From assembly GCA_963742535.1 (NCBI GenBank), contig CAVUMC010000002.1, forward strand, positions 372,001 through 436,000: 64,000 bases of DNA, read 5' to 3'. A program made the position numbers and the translations under genes. This document shows positions 7,676-16,352 of this stretch, piece after piece (the first letter of the stretch is position 1; each line of letters opens with the position of its first letter). This DNA is from VRUE01 sp963742535. Its GTDB lineage: Bacteria; Actinomycetota; Thermoleophilia; Solirubrobacterales; 70-9. The notes under the pieces were generated by a model that worked only from the letters and a program-made list of their open reading frames with translations, had not been told where the DNA came from and searched no databases.

Positions 7676-8008
7676 GAGCACAGAGTCCATGTGCTGGCCT
7701 GGTGGGTCGAGGTGATGGGTGGCCCAGACGACTACACCGCGAATCTCGGCGGCTACCCGGCGATGCTCGCCCATCACCGTGGGCTCGCGATTACCCCGGA
7801 GCTGCGCCGGAAGTTCGTAGCCCTGCTGAGCGAGGCGGCCGATCGGGTCGAGCTTCCCGCCCACCCCGAGTTCCGCGCCGCGATCGTCGGCTATGCGGAG
7901 TGGGGCTCGCGACTGGCCATGCATAACTCCGCTCCCGACGCCGACGTGGTCGAGGAGGCGCCGGTGCCACGTTGGGGCTGGGGCGTCGCGCCGCCCTACG
8001 AGGGCTGA
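7676..8008 (+). pseudogene. 3' half of a split group II truncated haemoglobin gene
   Basis: Reading from GAG 7676, the 110 codons give 'EHRVHVLAWWVEVMGGP', then 'LGGYPAMLAHHRGLAI' with the proximal-His region, 'FRAAIVGYAEWGSRLAM' and the family's usual tail 'APVPRWGWG..PPY'. It lacks the A-B helices and any sensible start codon; the ATG at 7691 is out of place for the fold. The missing 5' half is at 3814-3945 on the opposite strand. A tRNA-Trp gene follows 34 bases after the stop. Confidence 0.8.
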
Positions 8009-8041
8009 AAGAGCAGCGCGAGAGCCACGATCGATCCGAGA

Positions 8042-8117
8042 GCGGGGCAGCCAGGACTCGAACCTGGAATCGCCGGTTTTGGAGACCGGTGCCTTAGCCA
8101 GTTGGGCCACTGCCCCG
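8042..8117 (-). tRNA. tRNA-Trp (CCA)
   Basis: The acceptor stem is CGGGGCA/TGCCCCG. The anticodon stem CCGGT/ACCGG encloses CTCCAAA, giving anticodon CCA (Trp). The T arm contains GGTTCGAGTCC. No 3' CCA is encoded. Confidence 0.92.
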
Positions 8118-8168
8118 AGGGGGGTCATGCTAGCCGGGAGGGGACGCCGGATGCCCCATGACTCTCAG

Positions 8169-8252
8169 TGCGGGCGGAGGGACTCGAACCCCCAAGCTCT
8201 TTCGAGCACCGGCACCTAAAGCCGGCGCGTATACCAATTCCGCCACGCCCGC
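8169..8252 (-). tRNA. tRNA-Leu (TAG)
   Basis: The acceptor stem is GCGGGCG/CGCCCGC. The anticodon stem CCGGC/GCCGG encloses TTTAGGT, giving anticodon TAG. A long variable arm (TGCTCGAAAGAGC) marks it as class II, and the T arm has GGTTCGAGTCC. The discriminator is A. Confidence 0.93.
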
Positions 8253-8322
8253 GTGGCGACCCGTGAACCGGGCCTTAACGCGCGGCCAATGCCGCGTCGC
8301 TTCTAGATTCTATGATCGTTGC

Positions 8323-8853
8323 GTGGCAGTTGGAGAGGTAAGGCCGGGTTATGAATTGTGGCGGCCGAATCGGGAGAAGTCCAAGTCGGTCACGACCAAG
8401 TTCGTGCTCGTCTTGCTGCTGGCCGCAACCACTGCGGTCGCGGCCCTGATCACGATCACCGGCTTCGAAATGATGATCGGCGGTGGCGGCATGTCGATCA
8501 TCTGCCTGATCTATGTCCTGCTCTACGCCTTCTTCACCTTCCTCGTCCTGCGCTGGAACCGCGGCATCCTGCCGGTTGTGGCGGCGCTCTCGACGATCCT
8601 GGCGATCTTCTGCATAACCGGCGTCAACAGCTGGTTCGCCCGCGAAAAGTCGGGCTTCGAGGAAGGTCTGCTGCCGAGCTCAGTGATCGGCGTGCTGGTG
8701 ATTGTGCTGCTGATCCTGCAACTCGTCGTCGTCGCCGTCTCCCTCTACGCCTTCAACCAGAACTGGCACGTCGAGGAGGAGCGACCAATTGGCTACGGCG
8801 AGGACTACGGCGCCGGCGCCACGCCGGATGACAGCGAGCCACTGCCCGTCTGA
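8323..8853 (+). CDS. Small four-helix membrane protein, unknown
   Basis: From GTG 8323 the protein has 176 residues with four hydrophobic segments (about residues 27-48, 52-75, 82-103 and 120-145) and an acidic tail ending 'DDSEPLPV'. The frame is open further upstream across tRNA-Leu(TAG), which cannot be coding, so I prefer this GTG. It lies between two tRNA-Leu genes read on the other strand. No family motif is recognised. Confidence 0.65.
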   Translation: MAVGEVRPGYELWRPNREKSKSVTTKFVLVLLLAATTAVAALITITGFEMMIGGGGMSIICLIYVLLYAFFTFLVLRWNRGILPVVAALSTILAIFCITGVNSWFAREKSGFEEGLLPSSVIGVLVIVLLILQLVVVAVSLYAFNQNWHVEEERPIGYGEDYGAGATPDDSEPLPV

Positions 8854-8863
8854 CGAACTGCAG

Positions 8864-8946
8864 TACCGGAGGCGGGAGTCGAACCCGCACGCCCTTTCGA
8901 GCAATTGATTTTGAATCAATCGTGTCTACCGTTCCACCACTCCGGC
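8864..8946 (-). tRNA. tRNA-Leu (CAA)
   Basis: The acceptor stem is GCCGGAG/CTCCGGT, with a G-U first pair. The anticodon stem ATTGA/TCAAT encloses TTCAAAA, giving anticodon CAA. A class II variable arm (TGCTCGAAAGGGCG) and a T arm with GGTTCGACTCC are present. The discriminator is A. Confidence 0.92.
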
Positions 8947-8986
8947 GCGGCATAAACGATAGAGCGGTTTAGACTGCCGCGCGGGT

Positions 8987-9823
8987 ATGAGGATCCATCA
9001 CCTCAACTGCGGGACGCTCTGCCCCAACGGGGCACGAACGATCAACGGCGCGGGCGGCTGGCTAGAGCCGGCGCGGATCGTCTGCCACTGCCTGCTGATC
9101 GAGACCGGCGACGGGCTGGTCCTGGTCGACACCGGCTTCGGAGTCGAGGACACACGCAAGCCGCGCCAGCTCGGCGCCGCTTTCGCGCTGATGCGGCCGC
9201 GGGCCGATATCGCCGAAACCGCGCTGAAGCAGATCGAGGCGCTCGGCTTCAAGGCCGAGGACGTCAAGCAGATCGTCACCACCCACCTCGACCCCGATCA
9301 CTCCGGCGGCCTGCCCGACTTCCCGCTGGCCGAGGTCCACGTCTTCGCCGATGAACTTGACGCCGCGATGAACCCGAGCCTGCGCGACAAGCCGCGCTAC
9401 CGCCGCGTCCACTGGCAACACAACCCGCAGTGGATCCGCCACCAGGTCGAAGGCGACGAGTGGTTCGGTTTCGACGGCGTGCGGATCCTGCCCGACCTCG
9501 GCACCGAGATGCTGATGGTGCCGCTGCTCGGTCACACCCTCGGCCACACCGGAATCGCGATCAAGACCGGCGAGAGCTGGATGCTGCACTGCGGCGATGC
9601 CTACTTCCACCACGACGAGGTCGCCACTCCCCCTTCCTGCCCGCCCGGCCTGCGTGTCTTCCAGAACCTCAACAACGCCGATCGCAAGCAGCGCCTGGCC
9701 AACCAGGGACGACTGCGCGAGCTGGTCGCCCGCCACGGCGAAGAGGTGCAGCTGCTCTGCTCGCATGACCCGCACGAGCTGGACCTGGCGCAGGCCGCGG
9801 CTGCCAGCACCGCGGCGGCGTGA
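8987..9823 (+). CDS. MBL-fold metallo-hydrolase (lactonase-like)
   Basis: The 278-residue protein has the metallo-beta-lactamase layout: 'GLVLVDTGFG' near residue 45, the metal box 'TTHLDPDHSGGL' near residue 100, 'LLGHTLGHTGI' near residue 185, a late Asp in 'LHCGDAYF', and a C-terminal His in 'CSHDPHEL'. The box is HxDxDH rather than the canonical HxHxDH, a variant seen in quorum-quenching lactonase-like members. The substrate is unknown. Its stop overlaps the GTG start of the acetoacetate-CoA ligase (GTGA), so the two are co-translated. Confidence 0.83.
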   Translation: MRIHHLNCGTLCPNGARTINGAGGWLEPARIVCHCLLIETGDGLVLVDTGFGVEDTRKPRQLGAAFALMRPRADIAETALKQIEALGFKAEDVKQIVTTHLDPDHSGGLPDFPLAEVHVFADELDAAMNPSLRDKPRYRRVHWQHNPQWIRHQVEGDEWFGFDGVRILPDLGTEMLMVPLLGHTLGHTGIAIKTGESWMLHCGDAYFHHDEVATPPSCPPGLRVFQNLNNADRKQRLANQGRLRELVARHGEEVQLLCSHDPHELDLAQAAAASTAAA

Positions 9824-11799
9824 GCGCCGGCGCACCCGAGAAGCTCTGGGACCCGCCCGCCGCGCTGGTCGAGCGTTCGCGCCTGCGCGAGTACATGGGC
9901 TGGCTCGCAGCCGAGCGTGGACTCGAGTTCAGCACCTACGACGAGCTTTGGCGCTGGTCGGTCTCAGATCTCGAGGGCTTCTGGTCCTCGATCTGGGAGT
10001 TTTTCGACGTCCAGGCCGACGGTGAAGTCGAACGCGCCCTCGGCAGCCGCGAGATGCCCGGGGCCAAGTGGTTCGCCGGCACCAGCCTCAACTACGCCGA
10101 GCACGTCTTCGCCGGCAAGGACGATGCCGAGACGGCGATCCTGCACGCCTCCGAGCTGCGTGAGCTGAGCGAGCTGAGCTGGGGCGAGCTGCGCGCGCAG
10201 GTCGCCGCCGTTGCCGTCGGCCTGCGCGAGCTCGGGGTCGAGCGCGGCGATCGCGTCGTCGCCTACATGCCGAACATCCCAGAGGCGACCGTCGCCTTCC
10301 TGGCCAGCGCCAGCATCGGCGCGGTCTGGTCGAGCTGCTCGCCCGACTTCGGCCCCGCCAGCGTCGTCGACCGCTTCGCCCAGATCGAGCCCAAGGTCCT
10401 CTTCGCGATCGACGGCTACCGCTACGGCGGCAAGGACTTCGACCGGCGCGAGACGCTGGCCCGGCTGCAGGCCGAGATACCGAGCCTCGAGCGCACCGTC
10501 GTCCTCCCCTACCTCGATCCCAAGCCCGACCTCTCCTCCCTGCGCGACGCGATGCGCTGGGACGAGCTGCTGGCGACCGGCGAGGGCACCGAGCTCGACT
10601 TCGACCGCGTCCCCTTCGACCACCCGCTCTGGGTCCTCTACTCCTCCGGCACCACCGGCCTGCCGAAGGCGATCGTGCAGTCGCAGGGCGGCATCCTGCT
10701 CGAGCACCTGAAGAAGCTCCACCTCCACGTCGACGCCCACCCCGGCGACCGCCTCTTCTGGTTCACCACGACCGGCTGGATGATGTGGAACTTCATCGTC
10801 TCGGGGCTGCTGACCCGGGCCGCGATCGTCCTCTACGACGGCAACCCCGGCTATCCCGACATGGGCGCGCTCTGGGACCTGGCCGAGCGTGCCGGGGTGA
10901 CGATGTTCGGCACCAGCGCCTCCTACATCGCCGCCTGCATGAAGGCAGGTGTCGAGCCGGGCAACGGACGCGACCTCAGCCGCCTCAAGGCCGTCGGTTC
11001 AACCGGCTCGCCGCTCTCGCCCGAGGGCTTCGACTGGATCTACGAGCACCTCGGTGCCGATACCTGGCTCTTCTCGACCAGCGGCGGCACCGACCTCTGC
11101 ACCGCCTTCGTCGGCGGCTGCGCCCTGCTCCCCGTCTACCGCGGTGAGCTGCAGGCGCGGGCGCTCGGCGCCGCGGTCGAGGCCTGGGACGACGACGGAC
11201 AGCCTGTGACCGACGCGGTCGGCGAGCTCGTCGTTACCGAGCCGATGCCCTCGATGCCGGTCTACTTCTGGGGCGACGAGGATGGCAGCCGCTACCGCGC
11301 CAGCTACTTCGAGATGTTCCCCGGCACCTGGCGCCACGGCGACTGGATCGAAATCACCTCGCGCGGCACCGCGGTCATCTACGGCCGCTCCGACTCGACG
11401 ATCAACCGCTCCGGCATCCGCATGGGGACGAGTGAGATCTACCGCGCCGTGCTCAGCCTCGACGAGATCGTCGACGCGCTCGTCGTCGACGTGCCCCGGC
11501 CCGGTACCGAGGGCTGGATGCCGCTCTTCGTCGTCCTCCGCGAGGGCGCCGAGGTGAACGACGAGCTGCGCAAGGAGATCGCCCGCCGCGTGCGCGAGCG
11601 CTGCTCGCCGCGGCACGTGCCCGACGAGGTCTTCGCGATCAAGGAGGTACCCCGAACGCTGAGCGGCAAGGTGCTCGAGGTCCCGGTCAAGCGGATCCTG
11701 ATGGGGACCCCGGCCGAGCAGGCTGCCAGCCGCGACTCGCTCGCCAACCCGGCGGCGCTCGACTACTTCACCGAGATGGCGGCACGGCTGGCGACCTGA
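9820..11799 (+). CDS. aacS: Acetoacetate-CoA ligase (acetoacetyl-CoA synthetase)
   Basis: At 659 residues the length is typical for the family. The N-terminal ACAS region has 'FWSSIWEFFDV' and 'GAKWFAGTSLNYAEHVF', specific to acetoacetyl-CoA synthetases. The AMP-binding P-loop 'YSSGTTGLPKAIVQSQGG' lies near residue 270, followed by 'TTGWMMWN', 'GRSDSTINRSGIRMGTSEIY' and the C-terminal catalytic-Lys region 'PRTLSGKVLEVPVKRIL'. It activates acetoacetate with ATP and CoA in ketone-body use. It begins at a GTG overlapping the MBL-fold gene. Its last 37 bases overlap the convergent PAP2 gene. Confidence 0.93.
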   Translation: MSAGAPEKLWDPPAALVERSRLREYMGWLAAERGLEFSTYDELWRWSVSDLEGFWSSIWEFFDVQADGEVERALGSREMPGAKWFAGTSLNYAEHVFAGKDDAETAILHASELRELSELSWGELRAQVAAVAVGLRELGVERGDRVVAYMPNIPEATVAFLASASIGAVWSSCSPDFGPASVVDRFAQIEPKVLFAIDGYRYGGKDFDRRETLARLQAEIPSLERTVVLPYLDPKPDLSSLRDAMRWDELLATGEGTELDFDRVPFDHPLWVLYSSGTTGLPKAIVQSQGGILLEHLKKLHLHVDAHPGDRLFWFTTTGWMMWNFIVSGLLTRAAIVLYDGNPGYPDMGALWDLAERAGVTMFGTSASYIAACMKAGVEPGNGRDLSRLKAVGSTGSPLSPEGFDWIYEHLGADTWLFSTSGGTDLCTAFVGGCALLPVYRGELQARALGAAVEAWDDDGQPVTDAVGELVVTEPMPSMPVYFWGDEDGSRYRASYFEMFPGTWRHGDWIEITSRGTAVIYGRSDSTINRSGIRMGTSEIYRAVLSLDEIVDALVVDVPRPGTEGWMPLFVVLREGAEVNDELRKEIARRVRERCSPRHVPDEVFAIKEVPRTLSGKVLEVPVKRILMGTPAEQAASRDSLANPAALDYFTEMAARLAT

Positions 11800-12425
11800 G
11801 GCCGCTGCCGACGGGGCGTGACCTCGGCGGCCCGCAGCACCGCCAGCGTCGCGAACCCCCAGGCGGCCACGACCAGGAGGCCACCGAGCACGTCGCTCGG
11901 GTAATGCCAGGAGAGCGCCATGACTGAGCTGCCGACCGCGGCAATGGCGACCGCCCCGCCCAACGCAACCGTGACGATCCATTCCCGCGGCACGACGAAG
12001 AGGTAAGCGACGACGATCGAGGCGATGGCCGTCGTGTGGCCGCTGGGAAAGCTGTTGGCGGCGATCTGATCGATCCCGAGCATCACTTGCACCCGGGGAT
12101 GGGCGAGCACCGTCTTGAAGAGCTGCGTGGTCAGGTTGGCGCCGGCGACGATCGCGAAGGCCGCCAGGGCCGCACGGGGCCGACCGCGTGTCAAAGCGAT
12201 CGCGCAGGCGAGCGCGAGCAACGGCAACAGCACGCCGAGGTCGCCGAGCAGGACGACGGCAGCGGCAACGGAGTCGCCGCGTGCACCAGGTTCGAGGAAG
12301 CGGAGGAGGATCACCGCGTCCAGGTGCTGGACCGCGTCCACCCGGTGCACGAGCACGGCGAGCAGGAGGAAGGCGGCGGCACAAGCGACGGCGGCCGCGA
12401 GCGGGGCTCTGGCGTTCCGGGGCAC
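11763..12425 (-). CDS. PAP2-family membrane phosphatase
   Basis: The 220-residue protein has five to six transmembrane segments and the three PAP2 phosphatase motifs: 'KTVLAHPR' (motif 1), 'SFPSGHTTAIAS' (motif 2) and 'SWHYPSDVLGG' (motif 3, with the catalytic His and Asp). It probably dephosphorylates a lipid pyrophosphate or phosphate such as undecaprenyl pyrophosphate or phosphatidylglycerol phosphate. The 3' end runs 37 bases into the end of aacS on the other strand. Confidence 0.88.
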   Translation of the reverse strand: MPRNARAPLAAAVACAAAFLLLAVLVHRVDAVQHLDAVILLRFLEPGARGDSVAAAVVLLGDLGVLLPLLALACAIALTRGRPRAALAAFAIVAGANLTTQLFKTVLAHPRVQVMLGIDQIAANSFPSGHTTAIASIVVAYLFVVPREWIVTVALGGAVAIAAVGSSVMALSWHYPSDVLGGLLVVAAWGFATLAVLRAAEVTPRRQRPQVASRAAISVK

Positions 12426-12508
12426 GCGAAAACGGTAGCGGGAGGCGACCCTCGCACCGGCTGAAAGCGGGCGATTCGTCCGAATTTAGGCGGGCGTCGG
12501 ACTCGCCG

Positions 12509-14029
12509 CTAAGCGGGCGTGACCGGGTTGCGCCGGGTAGCGAAGGAGCGGTCCTTGCCGGCGGCCATCGCGAAGCGACGGATCAGATCCTGGCGCAGCT
12601 CGGCCGGGTTGACGACAGCGTCAACGACCATCTCCGAGGCGAGGTGGAGGAGGTCGATGTCCTCGGCGTATTCCTCGCGCTTCTGGGCGACGAAGGCCTC
12701 GCGCTCGGCCTCATCGGAGATCGCCTGGATTTGGTTGTAGAAGACGGCGTTGACGGCGGCCTGCGGTCCCATCACCGCGATCGAGGCGCTGGGCAGGGCG
12801 ATGCAGCAGTCCGGCTCGAAGGCGGGGCCCGCCATTGCGTAGAGACCGGCGCCGTAGGCCTTGCGCACGACGACCGAGATCTTCGGCACGGTCGCTTCGG
12901 AGACGGCGCTGATCATCTTCGCCCCGTGGCGGATGATCCCCTGGCGCTCGACCCCGGTGCCGATCATGAAGCCGGGGACGTCGGCGAGGAAGAGCAGCGG
13001 AACGTTGAAGGCGTTGCAGGTCTGGATGAAGCGCGCCGCCTTATCGGCCGAGTCGACGAAGAGGACGCCGCCGGTGTACTTGGGCTGGTTGGCGACGACG
13101 CCGACGACCTGGCCGTCAAGGCGGCCGTAGCCGACGATCAGCTCCTTCGCCCAGCGCTTGTGCACGGGCAGGAAGCTCTCGGCGTCGAGCAGCGAGTCGA
13201 GCAGCAGGTTCATGTCGAAGGGGCGGTTCTCGTCCTCGGGGATGACCTCGGCGATCGGCGTCTCCGAAGCGGGCGAGGCGGGCGGCGCCAGCGGCGGCTG
13301 CTCGCGCCAGTTGCCCGGCATGAAGGAGAGGTAACGCTTGGCGAGGTCGATCGCCTCCTCGTCGGACTTGACCAGGAAGTGGCCGCAGCCGGAGACACCG
13401 GTGTGCATCTTCGCCCCGCCCATCTCCTCCAGCGTCACCGTTTCGCCGATCACCATCTCCGCCATCCGCGGCGAGCCCAGGTACATCGAGGCGTTGCCGT
13501 CGCGCATGATCACGACGTCGCAGAAGGCGGGGATGTAGGCGCCGCCGGCGGCGCTCGGGCCGAAGAGCAGGCAGACCTGCGGCACCTGGCCGGAGAGCCG
13601 CACCTCATTGTGGAAGATCCGCCCGGCGCCGCGGCGACCGGGAAACATCTGCACCTGGTCGGTGATCCGTGCCCCGGCGGAGTCGACCAGATAGACCATC
13701 GGCACCTGGAGCGAGAGCGCCCGCTCCTGGATGCGGAGGATCTTCTCCACCGTCTTCGGCCCCCATGAGCCGGCCTTGACCGTCGGGTCGTTGGCCATCA
13801 GGGCGACGCGGCGGCCCTCGATCGTGGCCAGGCCGGTGACGACGCCGTCTGCGCCGAGGCCCTCGACGTTCCAGTTGGCCAGCGCCGCTTCCTCGGCGAA
13901 GGAGCCGGTGTCGACCAGCCGCTCGACCCGCTCCCGCACCGGCAGCTTGCCCTGTTCCTCGGTCTTTTCGTGGTGGCGCTGCGGCCCGCCAGCGAGGGCA
14001 GCCTCGAGCGCCTGTGCGAAGTCGGTCAC
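12509..14029 (-). CDS. Acyl-CoA carboxylase carboxyltransferase (beta) subunit
   Basis: The 506-residue protein has the crotonase-like carboxyltransferase halves of the AccD/PccB/MccB family: 'RVERLVDTGSFAEEA' near the start, 'VYLVDSAGARITDQ', the oxyanion/CoA region 'FGPSAAGGAYIPAFCDVV', then 'FLADVPGFMIGTGVERQGII' and 'RKAYGAGLYAMAGPAFEPD'. It transfers CO2 from biotin to an acyl-CoA. A position 10 bases after HMG-CoA lyase makes 3-methylcrotonyl-CoA carboxylase a reasonable guess, but propionyl-CoA cannot be excluded. No biotin-carrying alpha subunit lies in the window. The start is GTG. Confidence 0.87.
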   Translation of the reverse strand: MTDFAQALEAALAGGPQRHHEKTEEQGKLPVRERVERLVDTGSFAEEAALANWNVEGLGADGVVTGLATIEGRRVALMANDPTVKAGSWGPKTVEKILRIQERALSLQVPMVYLVDSAGARITDQVQMFPGRRGAGRIFHNEVRLSGQVPQVCLLFGPSAAGGAYIPAFCDVVIMRDGNASMYLGSPRMAEMVIGETVTLEEMGGAKMHTGVSGCGHFLVKSDEEAIDLAKRYLSFMPGNWREQPPLAPPASPASETPIAEVIPEDENRPFDMNLLLDSLLDAESFLPVHKRWAKELIVGYGRLDGQVVGVVANQPKYTGGVLFVDSADKAARFIQTCNAFNVPLLFLADVPGFMIGTGVERQGIIRHGAKMISAVSEATVPKISVVVRKAYGAGLYAMAGPAFEPDCCIALPSASIAVMGPQAAVNAVFYNQIQAISDEAEREAFVAQKREEYAEDIDLLHLASEMVVDAVVNPAELRQDLIRRFAMAAGKDRSFATRRNPVTPA

Positions 14030-14039
14030 GCCGGGGACC

Positions 14040-14960
14040 CTATTCCCGGTGCCAGTCCACGGGGCCGGCCGTCAGCACGTGTGAGCCGAGGGGACGGCCG
14101 AGGGCCTCCTGCGCCTCACGCGAGGCGGCGATCAGGGCTGGCAGGTCGATCCCGGTCTCGACCCCCATCTCGTGCAGCATCGAGACCACGTCCTCGGTGG
14201 CGATGTTGCCGGTGGCGCCCGGCGGCACCGGGCAGCCACCGAGCTCGCCGAAGCTCGACTCGAAGGATTCGACCCCCTGCTCCAGCGCCGCCAGCACGTT
14301 GGCGAGACCTTGTCCCCGCGTGTTGTGGAAGTGGGCGGTCAGCTCGACCGCTCCGAGTCGCTCGCGCGCGGCGGCAAAGAACTCGCCGACCTGGCGCGGG
14401 TTGGCCATTCCAGTCGTGTCGCCAAAGCCGATCTCCTCGCAGCCGCGCGCGGCGAGGCGCTCGGCGATCTCGAAGACGCGCTCGGGCGGCACCTCGCCCT
14501 CGTACGGACAGCCGAAGGAGGTCGAGATCACGCCCTCGCAGCGCAGCCCGGCCTCGCGCGCGCTTGCCAGCGCTCGCTCCAGCCCTGCCAGCGACTCCTC
14601 AATAGAGCGGTTGACGTTCTTGCGATTGTGGGTCTCCGAAGCGGAGACGAAGACGTTGATCTCGTCGAAGCGCTCACGCAGCGCCAGCGCCCGCTCCAGC
14701 CCGCGCTCGTTGGGGATCAGCACCGAGAAGGCGACTCCCTCGCGCCGCTGCACGCCGGCCAGCACCTCCTCGGCGTCGGAGAGCTGCGGAATCACCTCGG
14801 GCCGCACGAACGAGGTCGCCTCGATCCGCTTCAGCCCGGTCGCCGAGAGCAGGTCGACGAGGCGGATCTTCTCCGCGGTCGGGATTGTCTCCGGCTCGTT
14901 CTGGAAGCCGTCGCGGGGCCCGACCTCGCGGATGCGGACCGTTTGGGGCAGCTCACTCAC
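14040..14960 (-). CDS. mvaB: Hydroxymethylglutaryl-CoA lyase
   Basis: The 306-residue protein shows 'IREVGPRDGFQNE' near residue 10, 'EVIPQLSDAEEV', 'VSASETHNRKNVNRS', 'GDTTGMANP', the metal-binding 'HFHNTRGQG' and the active-site Cys box 'GGCPVPPGATGN' near residue 260. It cleaves HMG-CoA to acetyl-CoA and acetoacetate, the last step of leucine breakdown. I chose GTG 14960, which overlaps the end of the upstream DUF559 gene by 8 bases. With the carboxylase downstream and acetoacetate-CoA ligase nearby it forms a leucine/ketone-body set. Confidence 0.9.
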   Translation of the reverse strand: MSELPQTVRIREVGPRDGFQNEPETIPTAEKIRLVDLLSATGLKRIEATSFVRPEVIPQLSDAEEVLAGVQRREGVAFSVLIPNERGLERALALRERFDEINVFVSASETHNRKNVNRSIEESLAGLERALASAREAGLRCEGVISTSFGCPYEGEVPPERVFEIAERLAARGCEEIGFGDTTGMANPRQVGEFFAAARERLGAVELTAHFHNTRGQGLANVLAALEQGVESFESSFGELGGCPVPPGATGNIATEDVVSMLHEMGVETGIDLPALIAASREAQEALGRPLGSHVLTAGPVDWHRE

Positions 14961-15891
14961 GGTCGCCAAGCTTAGGTGGGCAGCGCCGCTCGAGACGCGA
15001 CATGAGCAAGGCCAGGGTCTCAATCACATAGGCGGACTCGTAACGCACCTGCGCGTGCGTGAAGCGCAGCGGGGTCAACCCGGCGGCAAGATGGGCCTGA
15101 TCCCGGACGCGATCACGTGCCTGCTGCGACGGGGTTCGGTGGTACGTCAGCCCGTCGGTCTCGACGACCAGACCGAGATCGGGCCAGAAGAAGTCAACGC
15201 GGAATCCGCCAACGTCGTGCTGCGTCAGCGGGCATGACAGCCTCGCTTTCTCGACGATACGTAGGAAGCGACGCTCCAGCTCCGAGTCGGTAAGTAGAAA
15301 GATCCGCGCTCCCATGAGGGAACGCAGCGGACCTACCCCGCGGACTCCCGGATAGTCATTCAGCGCCGCGAGCAGCCCCTCGGGACTGAACAAACCGAGC
15401 CGATCCGCCTCGTTGATCATTCGCTCCAACCGCGCTGGCCCTAGCCGCGTGGCGAGATCGATTGCGGTGCGCACAGGCTTGGTCACCGGAATGGCGTTGT
15501 GCACGGTGACGTGGGTCGTCAAGAGGTTGGGACGCCGATGGACGCGGATGTCGTCGCACCTGCGCGGAGACGCCACGGGGATGGTTATCTCCACGATCGC
15601 GGGCAACGGGCCGAATCCCCATAGCGCCGCCGCGCTCTCGTAGCTCAGGACGGCCCCGCGTCCAGCGGCAAGGACGGCCGCGATCCAACGTCCCTCTCGA
15701 TCTAGAGCGGGCCGCCCCACCGCGTAGACGCCGCGGTGGATCCGGTGCAGTCGTCCCCTCGCCAGGCGGTGCTGAATGGATTGGGCGCTCAGGCCGAGCT
15801 CGAGCAACTGCCGGCGCGCGACCACTCCATGCTGCTTCGCGGCGAGCATCCAAGCCGCGTCGGCCAACTTCTGATCGGTTGATGACCCCAT
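14953..15891 (-). CDS. AbiEi-antitoxin-like / DUF559 (Vsr-like nuclease) fusion protein
   Basis: The 312-residue protein starts with a winged-helix AbiEi-like antitoxin domain ('RRQLLELGLSAQSIQHRL', 'GRLHRIHRGVYAVG'). The C-terminal DUF559 domain has 'RVDFFWPDLGLVVETDGLTY' and 'RDRVRDQAHLAAGLTPLRFT', a PD-(D/E)XK/Vsr-like endonuclease fold. No AbiEii nucleotidyltransferase toxin is adjacent. Such orphans are numerous in Solirubrobacterales genomes as far as I recall, and their role is unproven. Its 3' end overlaps the HMG-CoA lyase start by 8 bases, so it may drive that operon. Confidence 0.82.
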   Translation of the reverse strand: MGSSTDQKLADAAWMLAAKQHGVVARRQLLELGLSAQSIQHRLARGRLHRIHRGVYAVGRPALDREGRWIAAVLAAGRGAVLSYESAAALWGFGPLPAIVEITIPVASPRRCDDIRVHRRPNLLTTHVTVHNAIPVTKPVRTAIDLATRLGPARLERMINEADRLGLFSPEGLLAALNDYPGVRGVGPLRSLMGARIFLLTDSELERRFLRIVEKARLSCPLTQHDVGGFRVDFFWPDLGLVVETDGLTYHRTPSQQARDRVRDQAHLAAGLTPLRFTHAQVRYESAYVIETLALLMSRLERRCPPKLGDRE

Positions 15892-15941
15892 AGGGTCATA
15901 AAGGCATCAGAACCTTGGGTTCTCCCCGGTGCGCTTCGAGC

Positions 15942-16352
15942 TTAGGCGGTCGGCGGGCCGGCCTGGCCGACCACGCGGCGCTCGTGGGTGCCGACGCCGA
16001 TCGTGCGCTCGCCTTCGCTCACTTCGACGTCGAAGCGCAGCTTGCGGTCTTCGATCACCTCGCGCAGGACAGCGCGGGTGCGGCAGGTCGCCCCCTCCGC
16101 CGCCGCCGCGACGTGCTTGATGCAGACCTCGAAGCCGACCGTCGCCTTGCCCTCGGGCAGGTGTTCGTAGGCAAGCACCTGGGAGCTGGCCTCCATCATC
16201 CCGATCATGCCGGGAGTGGAGAGCACGCCGGTGCCGATCGTCCCACCGACGTCGGTTACCAGCGGCGGCGAGACAGTGAACTCGTCGCTGCGCTCCAGGC
16301 CAGGGAGCAACGTCGACTCCTGCTGCTCCTCTCCTTGCCCCGGCTGTGTCAT
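15942..16352 (-). CDS. Thioesterase, fluoroacetyl-CoA-thioesterase-like hot-dog protein
   Basis: The 136-residue protein contains 'LSTPGMIGMMEASSQVLA' and 'GKATVGFEVCIKHVAAAAEG', typical of FlK-like single hot-dog thioesterases, followed by 'DRKLRFDVEVSEGERTIG' and a closing 'THERRVV'. It should hydrolyse a small acyl-CoA; the substrate cannot be told from sequence. Its ATG overlaps the SDR stop by one base (TGATG), so it is coupled to that dehydrogenase. Confidence 0.82.
   Translation of the reverse strand: MTQPGQGEEQQESTLLPGLERSDEFTVSPPLVTDVGGTIGTGVLSTPGMIGMMEASSQVLAYEHLPEGKATVGFEVCIKHVAAAAEGATCRTRAVLREVIEDRKLRFDVEVSEGERTIGVGTHERRVVGQAGPPTA

Noticed and set aside
12426..12508. Possible terminator between accD and the PAP2 gene
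   Set aside because: Only short imperfect GC pairings; nothing stronger than expected in this base composition.
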